This document shows positions 55,982 through 64,000 of a stretch of 64,000 nucleotides of DNA, piece by piece. The notes under the pieces were generated by a model that worked only from the letters and a program-made list of their open reading frames with translations, did no database searches and was not told the DNA's origin. The stretch is from Rachicladosporium sp. CCFEE 5018 (taxonomy: Eukaryota; Ascomycota; Dothideomycetes; Cladosporiales; Cladosporiaceae): contig KZ111149.1 in the NCBI GenBank assembly GCA_002077045.2, positions 220,019-284,018 of the forward strand, in the 5' to 3' direction. The stretch's first letter is position 1; every line of letters starts with the position of its first letter. Position numbers and translations under genes: made by a program.

Positions 55982-57875
55982 ATGGCACTCAAGGGTTTGT
56001 TCAACAAGAAGGACAAGTCCTCGCTTGCGCCTCCGAAAGCAACAGGCGGCGACGACACTACACTTGCGCCTAGCAGTTCACCTTCGCTGGACAACGAGAA
56101 GATGGAGCCGTCAACAGAGACTACTACCGGGCGCGCACATTCAGATGTACCCGAGTCGGAGATGAATGCAGCAGAAAAGAAGATCGCCGGCATAGAAGCA
56201 GACGAAGAGGCAGCAGAGGAGGACAACACAGAGTACCCGAAGAAGATGCAACTCTTTCTCATCACGGTAGCACTGTGTCTGTCGGTTTTCTGCTTTGCGC
56301 TGGATAACACGATCATTGCGACGGCTATCCCGAAGATCACGGATGAGTTCCATGCGATCAATGATGTTGGATGGTACGGATCGGCGTACCTGTTGACGAC
56401 CTGCGCATTCCAGTTGATGTTCGGCAAATTCTATACGTAAGTTGCCTCCACTTGGACCGCTAGGAAACAGTAGCTGACCTCTCCACAGCTTCTTCAACAT
56501 CAAGTATGTGTACTTGACCGCACTTCTGATCTTCGAGATCGGCAGCGCAGTGTGTGGCGCGGCTCCCAACAGCACGGCATTCATCATTGGTCGTGCAGTT
56601 GCTGGTCTCGGCTCTGCAGGCATCTTCAGCGGCGCCATCCTGATTGTCGCCAACACTGTGCCTCTTCGACAGCGACCAACGTACACGGGTGGCATCGGAG
56701 CCATGTATGGCCTCGCCTCCGTCGCTGGACCTCTTATGGGCGGTGCCTTCACCGACCGCGTGACCTGGCGCTTATGCTTCTATATCAACTTACCTCTGGG
56801 CTTCATTACTTGCGTCTTCATCTGGTTCTTCTACAACCCATCCTCCAACGCGCAAGCGAAGAAGCTCGCCGAGGGTAGCCTCATGTCCAAGATCCAGCAG
56901 TTCGACATCTTCGGAACCATTGTCTTCTTGCCCATGATCGTCTGCCTGCTTCTTGCTCTGCAATGGGGCGGCTCGAAGTACGCCTGGAAGAGCGGCCGCA
57001 TCATCGCGCTGCTTGTAATCTTCGCTCTGCTGCTGATAGTCTTCTGCGGCATCCAGCTCTGGAAGAAGGACCACGCCACCGTGCCGCCGCGCATCATCAA
57101 GCAGAGAACAGTCGCAGCTGGTGCCTGGTTCGGCGCGATGGTCGGCGCATCGTTCTTCTCCTTCGTGTACTACCTTCCCATCTGGTTAGTAATCCTCAAA
57201 TCCCAACCTCACCTTCAACCCCACTAACAACGCACCAGGTTCCAAGCTATCAAAGGCGCCTCCGCCGTGCAATCCGGCATCATGAACCTCCCCCTCATCC
57301 TCGGCCTCGTCATCATCTCCGTCATAGCAGGCGGCCTCGTCACAGCCCTAGGCTACTACACGCCCTTTGTCATCGCCTCCGCAGTCGTCATGTCCATCGG
57401 CGCCGGCATGCTCACAACGCTGAAAGTGGACACCAACCACTCCGCCTGGATCGGCTACCAAGCGCTCTTCGGTATCGGCGTTGGTATGGGCATGCAGCAG
57501 ACTCTCATCGCCGTTCAGACCGTTTTGCCGAAAGCAGACGTGCCTATCGGCACTGCGATCGCAATGTTCAGCCAGACCCTCGGCGGCGCGCTCTTCATCA
57601 GCGTAGCGCAGAACGTGTTCACGAACTCGCTGCTCAAGAACGTCATCGCTGCGGCTCCTGGTCTAGACACGGCTAAGATCCTGTCAACCGGCGCGACGAA
57701 CTTGAAGAACGCTGTGCCCATTGAGTTATTGCCGGCCGTGCAAATGGCGTACAATAACGCATTGCGCGATACCTTTTACGTCGGTGTTGCGACGGCTGTG
57801 GCGAGTATTCTGGGCGCGGTGATGTTTGAGTGGAAGAGTGTGAAGGGGAAGAAGATTGAGATGGCTGCCGCGTAG
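55982..57875 (+). CDS. MFS drug:H+ antiporter, DHA2 (14-TMS) family
   Basis: Exons 55982-56436, 56489-57184 and 57239-57875 (introns 52 and 54 nt), 595 aa. An acidic cytosolic N-terminus (about 90 residues) precedes the first membrane helix with the DHA2 signature L-D-N-T-I-I-A-T-A-I-P. Further motifs are D-V-G-W-Y-G-S-A-Y-L-L, G-R-A-V-A-G-L-G-S-A-G and G-L-A-S-V-A-G-P-L-M-G-G (motif C of antiporters), then W-R-L-C-F-Y-I-N-L-P-L-G. The helix count is consistent with 14. The family exports drugs and secondary metabolites at the plasma membrane; the substrate is unknown. No biosynthetic cluster surrounds it. Confidence 0.92.
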
Positions 57876-58500
57876 AGGGAAAGAAGAGTATTTGGGTTGG
57901 GATTGATTGAGTAAGATACCCTTGTTGGTGGCGCATCAGCGAATGGAGTTCCGGGGATTTCTGGCCCTTGGGGGCTGGACGGGTCAGCCTTGTGGGGGCT
58001 GTTATAGAGCATAGAGGCATGATCTCCCATCTGGACGGAGTAATAGATAGGAATGTCGGCAGAATATAGATATATACTGCTCTACTCTACTTCGGCCATC
58101 GTGCAGATATTCAGAACTACTCCAGGAGTGCCTACCGTGGGACGGCCCTGGAATTTGAGTTCCAGGGAGTTTGGCTGTAGTTGTGCTGGAACACTCAAGA
58201 TGTCATTACACGCTGCACCTCCCTGCTTGTCCAAAAGTCCGAAAAGACGATCATGCTCCCATTAGCGTCCTCGCGATACCCGACGACTGTAATGTCGAGC
58301 TGCGGGAGTGCGGACCTCAAAGCAACGATCCCAAAACGTCTCCTGGCACCCACGTTTAGAAAGCGGCAGTGTCACAGTCGATGGCGCGAGCATAGTAATA
58401 CAGGAGCTTTGCACTTTCCGGAGGCGTGGAGGTATGCACACAATCATGTTCATCACTCATTACTAGGTAGGTAGCCTCTACTAACCACCACACAACCACC
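57876..58500. terminator. Convergent 3' region between MFS transporter and GGT
   Basis: About 625 bp between two converging genes. 3' UTRs are expected; no gene is recognised. Confidence 0.4.
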
Positions 58501-60204
58501 TCACACAGCAAACCCTCCGCTGTTCACCTGCCTAGGCTCTCCAGCAGCCTCAAAAGTCCCATTCACCAGCCTCCTCAAACTCTGCGCCGTGCTTCCCCCA
58601 GGAGCCGTCCACGTAACATTATGCCCCTTAGCCTTCATAAACGCCACCGTCTCATTATTATAAGCATACTCAAAGCTCACCTGGTTCGGCGTCAACTGAT
58701 CATGCAGTCTCGGTGCCGCCAGCGCTTCCGGCGCGGTTGCATTCTGGTCGAGCACGTGCCAGAGATTCTGCAGCACGGCTGTGATGATGCGAGACCCGCC
58801 AGCAGAGGAGATGACGAAGTAGAGACTGCCGTCGGAGGAGTGCTCGACTATAGAAGGCGAGATTGAGGACAAGGGCCGCTTGCCAGGACGGATGTAGTTT
58901 GCTGGAGAGGGGATGTAGCCGAAGGCGTTGCTGGCGCCGGGTATGGAGAAGTCGTTCATTTCGTTGTTTAGGATTACGCCGGTTTCGGGGACCATGATGT
59001 GGCTGCCGAAGAGGAGGTTTACGGTTGTTGTGAGCGAGACGGCCATGCCTGAGGCGTCGGCTGTCACGACTGCGGAAGTGCCGTTTGTGGGTAGGGACTC
59101 AAACCCAGAGGGATCGTAGGCGGAAGTGTTGAGGGTTGATCCGTCGGAGATCTTGGCACGTACTGCGGCGATCGTGGCGGGTGAGAGCATGGCGGCTTGG
59201 TACGCATCTAGCCCTGGGACTAAGAGCGGATCGCCTAGCTCGCTTCGCTGCCCGTAGGCGAATCTCAGGGCTTCGTCGAATCGGTGGGTTGAGATGTTTA
59301 GGGTTGAGGCCCAGCCGATGTCAGGATAGGTTTCGATGATCTTCATTACTGACATTGCCACGATCCCTGAGGACGGGGCGCTGCAGCTATGAATATTGTA
59401 GTCACGGTAGGTGATAGCTGCTGGAGCGCGGATGGCGACTGTGTAGTGCTTGAGGTCGGCCAAGGTCATGGTGCCGTTTGTGGCCTGGATCGTTTTTATC
59501 GTTGTCGCGGCAATGGCGCCATTGTAGAAAGCATCTGCACCGTGATTGGCGATCCTCTCGAGTGTGTCGGCGTATCGCTTGCGGGTGATTGTCTCATTCT
59601 GTGTCAGGAGTTTACCCTCCGGGGCGAAGTCGAGAGCCCATGTCGGGTCGTTCACGAGGAAGTTGTCTATGCCCGCTACTGCAGAAGCCATGTATCTAAC
59701 AAGGTCGGCCGTAACTGGGAACCCATATCGGGCCACGTTGACGGCCGGCATGACAAGTGACTTCCATGATTTGGTGCCATAGTTGCGATGCAGTCGTTCA
59801 AGCCCTCTCAGCTCGCCAGGGACACCACTCGCGAGCCCACTGTAGATACTGCTGTTGACGTTGTTGACGTACATGTCCTGGAACGCAGCTGCGGGAGCCG
59901 TTTCTCGGAAGTCGATGAACTCATATGAGCCATTGGAGGACCGCACTAGCATGAACCCGCCCCCACCGATGCCAGAGTGATACATGCCAATCACGCCCAC
60001 GCATAGGACTGTGGCCACGGCGCTGTCGGCGGCATTGCCACCCTGCTTGAGTACATCCGTGCCAATGTTGCTGCAGATCGAGCTTTCTGAGGCGACAGCG
60101 CCTAGCTTGTCATCTGAGTGGTAGCCATGATGTGGTCGTCCCGGTGAGGCCACGATCTGAGACGCCAGCGAAAGAAGGATAGGCCAGTGGCGTAACGAAT
60201 ACAT
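58501..60204 (-). CDS. Secreted gamma-glutamyltransferase (glutathione hydrolase)
   Basis: Single exon, 567 aa. The signal peptide starts MYSLRHWPILL. The large-subunit N-terminus has G-G-N-A-A-D-S-A-V-A and G-I-G-G-G-G-F-M-L-V. The autocleavage and nucleophile threonine is Thr376 in N-G-T-S-A-V-V, starting the small subunit, followed by N-N-E-M-N-D-F and the S-S-A-G-G-S-R-I glycine pocket motif. The enzyme cleaves the gamma-glutamyl bond of glutathione and its conjugates outside the cell or in the vacuole. Length and motif order are normal for the family. Confidence 0.95.
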   Translation of the reverse strand: MYSLRHWPILLSLASQIVASPGRPHHGYHSDDKLGAVASESSICSNIGTDVLKQGGNAADSAVATVLCVGVIGMYHSGIGGGGFMLVRSSNGSYEFIDFRETAPAAAFQDMYVNNVNSSIYSGLASGVPGELRGLERLHRNYGTKSWKSLVMPAVNVARYGFPVTADLVRYMASAVAGIDNFLVNDPTWALDFAPEGKLLTQNETITRKRYADTLERIANHGADAFYNGAIAATTIKTIQATNGTMTLADLKHYTVAIRAPAAITYRDYNIHSCSAPSSGIVAMSVMKIIETYPDIGWASTLNISTHRFDEALRFAYGQRSELGDPLLVPGLDAYQAAMLSPATIAAVRAKISDGSTLNTSAYDPSGFESLPTNGTSAVVTADASGMAVSLTTTVNLLFGSHIMVPETGVILNNEMNDFSIPGASNAFGYIPSPANYIRPGKRPLSSISPSIVEHSSDGSLYFVISSAGGSRIITAVLQNLWHVLDQNATAPEALAAPRLHDQLTPNQVSFEYAYNNETVAFMKAKGHNVTWTAPGGSTAQSLRRLVNGTFEAAGEPRQVNSGGFAV

Positions 60205-60880
60205 GCTGACGGGTAGAGATGCTTCTTACAACGCACTTACAGTAGTATCGAGCAGCAGTAATATCAGTCGTTCAAGCGCTTCACTCAAGTGATTGAGTGA
60301 GGAGATGCGCAACGTCACTTCCATGGTGATCTACCTTTACTCCGCTCCTGTGCAGGAAGGCAGGATGATGCCATCCGATTAGACTTCTCGCGAGAAAGCC
60401 AATTCATCACTAGCGGCAATGACTTTTGACGTGATCGCAGCGACAGGTCAAGCGATCGACATCAGTTGATGCAGTTCCATTGTATCAACGTAAATACCGA
60501 GGACTGTCATGAGACGACAGGCAACATGGTGCAACACGCGGCCTCGCAGTGCCAAGAGATACCACGATTGGCCTCGCCTTGCATTGGGAGGCCATGCATC
60601 CTTCGCGTGGCCTGAACTCCGAGATCCAAACACCGCATTCTCGAATTGGCAGTTCATGTATGTAGCCTAAGGCCCCTTCAGGGAGTACAGACCGTCGCCA
60701 CGACGCAGCGAAGATTCAACATCTGCACTGCTACGCGTCTTGACGCGCTACATCGAGCATCTCATGCAGGCGCCAGCATTGTTCCGTTAACAAGAAAGAT
60801 TCGACGTCCCGATGAGCTAACCTCGCGGATCCATCACATTCATTCCCAGGAACGAGGGAGCACTCACAAGGAGCGCCGAC
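60205..60880. promoter_or_regulatory. Divergent promoter region between GGT and ABC transporter
   Basis: About 675 bp between two divergently transcribed genes. No motif assigned. Confidence 0.45.
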
Positions 60881-61865
60881 ATGCAATGCTACACAAAAGA
60901 CGACGACTTATTTGGACCCCAGGTGCAAGGTTGCCGAAGCGGCTTCGACTTTACACTTCTCTTCGAGCAATCGGTCTTCCAGATCGCGCCTTGTGCGCTA
61001 CTACTGGTGTCAATCCCGGTCAGAGCTGCTTATCTTCGCAGACAGAATGTCAAGACACTCAAGACGTCCATGGCTACGGCCAAGTTGGCCGCGATCGCTC
61101 TGCTCGCGGTTACCCAACTTGCACTCCTGATAGTCTGGGCGGTCACACCTGTACTACGCACTCGGGCATCTATACCAGCAGCGACTTTGTCCTTCCTAGC
61201 GTCTCTAGCCCTCTTGTTCCTGTCGTCCATAGAGCACAGCCGTTCGGTCCGGCCCAGCGCCGTCATAAACCTCTACCTGTTGGGATCACTGGTACTTGAC
61301 ATACCGCAAGCTCGCACCCTGTGGCTGCGTTCTGGACCTCGAAGCTTGCCAGGTGTGTTCACGGCAGGCGTAGCCGCTAAGACCGTCAGTCTTCTCCTCG
61401 AGGCGCGTAGCAAGCGACGCTCTCTTTTCCAGCCTTACCGACTCCTTGCTCCGGAAGCCCTCGTCAGCCTCTACGACCAGGCTGTACTCTGGTGGCTGAT
61501 TCCACTCTTCAAGTCTGGTTTTCGAGGGATCATCTCGATCGAGAGTCTGTACCCTGTGGATACGTCTCTGTCTTCCGATGATGTTGATCAAAGGTCCCAG
61601 CGCGTCTGGAACACCCGCGTCGCCCTGGGCAAGACGTCGTTGCTGTGGGCACTGCTACAGTAGTACAGATGGAGCATCGTAGTTCTGATGTTGCCTCGCT
61701 ACGCGCTGAGTGCCTTTCGCATGTCTCAACCATTACTCATCTATCGTATTACCAGCCTACTCGCTGAACGGGCTGATGGGAATAGCATCGACCAGGGTCG
61801 GGGACTAATAGGCGCCACAGCTTTAATCTACTGCGGGATCGCGCTATGTACAGCGATCTACAAGA
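60881..61865 (+). pseudogene. ABC-C (MRP-type) transporter 5' part with in-frame TAG, cut by gap
   Basis: The N-terminus C-Y-x-K-D-D-D-L-F-G-P-Q-V-Q-G-C-R-S-G-F-D-F-T-L-L-F-E-Q-S is the hallmark start of fungal ABC-C multidrug transporters, followed by several TMD0 helices and the start of TMD1. At 61661-61663 the frame has TAG between L-L-W-A-L-L-Q and Y-R-W-S-I-V-V. The same frame continues with normal family sequence up to the gap (F-R-M-S-Q-P-L-L-I). One codon is affected and there is no plausible intron. Either a nonsense mutation or a base-call error. The nucleotide-binding domains lie beyond the gap and are not seen. Confidence 0.75.
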
Positions 61866-61965
61866 NNNNNNNNNNNNNNNNNNNNNNNNNNNNNNNNNNN
61901 NNNNNNNNNNNNNNNNNNNNNNNNNNNNNNNNNNNNNNNNNNNNNNNNNNNNNNNNNNNNNNNNN
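61866..61965. other. Assembly gap, 100 N
   Basis: Exactly 100 N. The ABC transporter enters from the left and an unrelated ArfGAP gene leaves on the right, so at least the rest of both genes is missing here. Confidence 0.99.
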
Positions 61966-64000
61966 TCAAGGTCGATGTCGCGACTTGCAAGCCTGGTGAA
62001 GATCCGGCGATGAATGAAGATGGACCACTCTTTCGCGCGACAATGCGATCGCTGGAGCAAAAGACCGGCAACATGCGATTGAGAATGAAGAAGGTTCTTC
62101 GGACTGCAGAGGCTGCGGAGATTGCACAGCAGACTTGCAATAACGCGGTGGCAGACTTCACAGATGCGTTGAGAGAAGCGGGAAGCTCGAACGCGAACGC
62201 TGTGCGACCTGCGCTCGAGCACTATTTCGAAAAGATCGCCAAGGAGATCTTGCAGTACGAAAGACAGAACGCGGTCAATTTGAGACGGATGATCATCGAG
62301 CCGGTGAGTCGACTATACAACAACGAGATCAAGCAGGCCGATGTGAAGAAGCGAGAGTTCGATGAGGAGAGCAAGGAGTACTACGCCTACACGAGCAAGT
62401 ATCTTGGGCAGAGGAGCGAAAGTCTTAAGGAGAAGAAGCAGAAGCAGAGCGATGAGAAATTCCAGTACAAGCGACGGACATTCGAGCTGAAGCGGTTCGA
62501 CTACTCGAGCTTCATGCATGATTTGCACGGTGGACGCAAAGACCAAGAAGTGCTGTCGCAGCTCACCAAGTATGCCGAAGCACAGTCGAGAAGCTACCTC
62601 GTAGCGGCAAAGAAGGTCGAAGAGATGGTACCACAGCTAGACGTACTCATCTCTGAGGTTGCTGCTGCCGAGAAGGACTACCAGCTACGACGCACAGAGC
62701 GAGAGGAGAAGCGCCGAGCTCTCGAAAAGAGCACAAAACTCGTCAGCGAGGACGGAGTGATCTCACCTCCTTCATTGTCACACTCGCTGTCAGTCAGTGC
62801 TTCTAACCGAACGACCGGACTGGACTCGAGCAGGGTACCCAGCTATGCGTCCAATGGGACAGTCTCGACTTCTCCACCATCAACAGGCGTTGCATCAAGT
62901 GCACCATCCAACGGTAGTCTCGTAGCGCCTAGCAACTCAATCTCTGTACTATCGGCCAGCCCGAACTCGAGATTCAAAGGCATTCGAGATCTTGACGACA
63001 CCGGTGGCACGCCCAATAGTGGTGCGTTCAGGAAAGAGGGCTTACTTTGGGCACTCAGCCGGCCGGGTGGGATGGATCCGAAAGGGCTCAACAAGCAAGC
63101 CTGGCACAAGTTTTGGATCGTGCTTGATCAAGGTCGGCTGTCTGAGTATGTCAACTGGAAAGAGAAGTTAGATCTGCACATGGAGCCGATCGACTTGCGC
63201 ATGGCTTCTGTTCGGGAAGCGCGAAACTCAGATCGCCGATTTTGTTTTGAGATCATCACACCGCAGTTCACGAGGATATATCAGGCACCTTCTGAGGAGG
63301 ACATGAAGGCTTGGATTGGTGCCATCAATAACGCTTTGCAGAGTGCGTTCGAGAATCGGAGTACACCAATGGCAAGTCCATCGCCTGCAGCGCACAGTTC
63401 GCATCGGAAGGACATCGCTGCTGTGCTGACCGGCAAGAGCTCGTCGTTCTCGGGTCACCGACAAGTCTCAAACCCGAACCGCAGCGATGCACAGAAGGCT
63501 GTCAATCGCCACGCCACGACAGGTGAGAAGTCTGGGTATAACCGAGCTAGCGTGTCGATCGATCCCGAAGCATCAGCTCTGCTTCAGCGCATTCGCGGTG
63601 CAGATGAGGGCAATCGACTGTGCGCTGACTGTGGGTCTGATGGCAAAGTCGACTGGTGCTCCATCAATCTGGGTGTGCTCCTGTGCATCGAGTGCAGCGG
63701 CATACACCGATCGCTTGGTACACATATCAGTAAGGTGCGATCATTGACTCTAGACACCACAGCCTTCTCCCAAGATATCATCGAGATCCTACTGCTTGTC
63801 GGCAATCGCGTGAGCAACATGATCTGGGAAGCAAAGCTAGATCATTTCCTCAAGCCCTCGCCCCACTCAACGCGCGACCAGCGCCTGCACTTCATCACGG
63901 CGAAGTACTCAGACCGCACCTACGTGACCGCGAACCCCACGGGTGCCCTTGGACCAGACGATGTCCTCTTGACTAGTATCAAGCGGAACGACATCCAGAA
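61966..64000 (+). CDS. BAR-PH-ArfGAP protein, partial at both ends
   Basis: One frame is open from the gap to the window end (codons begin at 61968). A helical BAR-like region comes first (to about 62730: L-E-Q-K-T-G-N-M-R, R-R-M-I-I-E-P, K-R-F-D-Y). A Ser/Asn-rich linker follows, then a PH domain (about 63020-63345: E-G-L-L-W-A-L, W-H-K-F-W-I-V-L, W-I-G-A-I-N-N-A). The ArfGAP zinc finger (from about 63600) has C-A-D-C, then C-I-E-C-S-G-I-H-R-S-L-G-T-H-I-S-K-V-R-S-L with the arginine finger. This layout matches ACAP/ASAP-type GAPs and fission-yeast Cnt6-like proteins, which stimulate GTP hydrolysis by Arf at curved membranes. The start and C-terminus are outside the sequence. Confidence 0.9.

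Overview
The window is nuclear DNA from a filamentous ascomycete, most likely a Dothideomycete. Genes carry short GT-AG introns of about 47-65 nt, and the gene set is typically fungal: a CFEM GPI protein, S10 carboxypeptidase, PalF/RIM8 arrestin, hybrid histidine kinase, DHA2 transporter and ABC-C transporter. Species assignment is inference only. Two runs of exactly 100 N (22376-22475 and 61866-61965) show this is a scaffold of three contigs: A (up to 22375), B (22476-61865) and C (from 61966).

The dominant feature is a giant inverted duplication. Contig A (1-22375) is the reverse complement of 27236-54208 in contig B, so ten loci appear twice in mirror order. From the outside inwards these are a CFEM protein, a SnoaL-like protein, a serine carboxypeptidase, a Cds1/Rad53-type FHA kinase, a hybrid histidine kinase, palF, a small unassigned ORF, a SAM+HMG-box protein, a PXR1/PINX1-type G-patch protein and a coiled-coil protein. 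An eleventh, a YTH m6A reader, is cut by the gap in the left copy. The outer 5588 bp of the two arms look identical, introns and intergenic DNA included. The first mismatch is at 5589/48620, and inward of about 5.95 kb the arms differ by a few percent with indels. The left copy carries a premature stop in the coiled-coil gene and an in-frame 75-bp loss at the palF 3' end. The right copy carries a 4567-bp insertion. Because the left arm ends exactly at a gap, a scaffolded second haplotype or homeologue (hybrid or diploid genome) is at least as likely as a real fold-back duplication.

The unique core (22476-27235) holds PRP28, a DEAD-box helicase of the U5 snRNP, and the 5' part of the YTH gene. 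The right-arm insertion (about 34740-39296) is bounded by a 10-bp direct repeat inside longer diverged repeats. It holds a broken DUF3435/FluG-like tyrosine recombinase with C2H2-like fingers (the family that includes Starship captains), internal direct repeats and five GACC[G/C]GGTC palindromes.

Right of the duplication (54209-64000) lie the complete CFEM gene end, a DHA2-type MFS transporter, a secreted gamma-glutamyltransferase, an ABC-C transporter 5' part with an in-frame TAG, and, after the second gap, a BAR-PH-ArfGAP gene that runs off the window. The genes form no operons. They are mainly housekeeping and signalling loci (splicing, RNA modification reading, rRNA processing, DNA-damage checkpoint, pH sensing, two-component sensing) mixed with secreted and transport functions.
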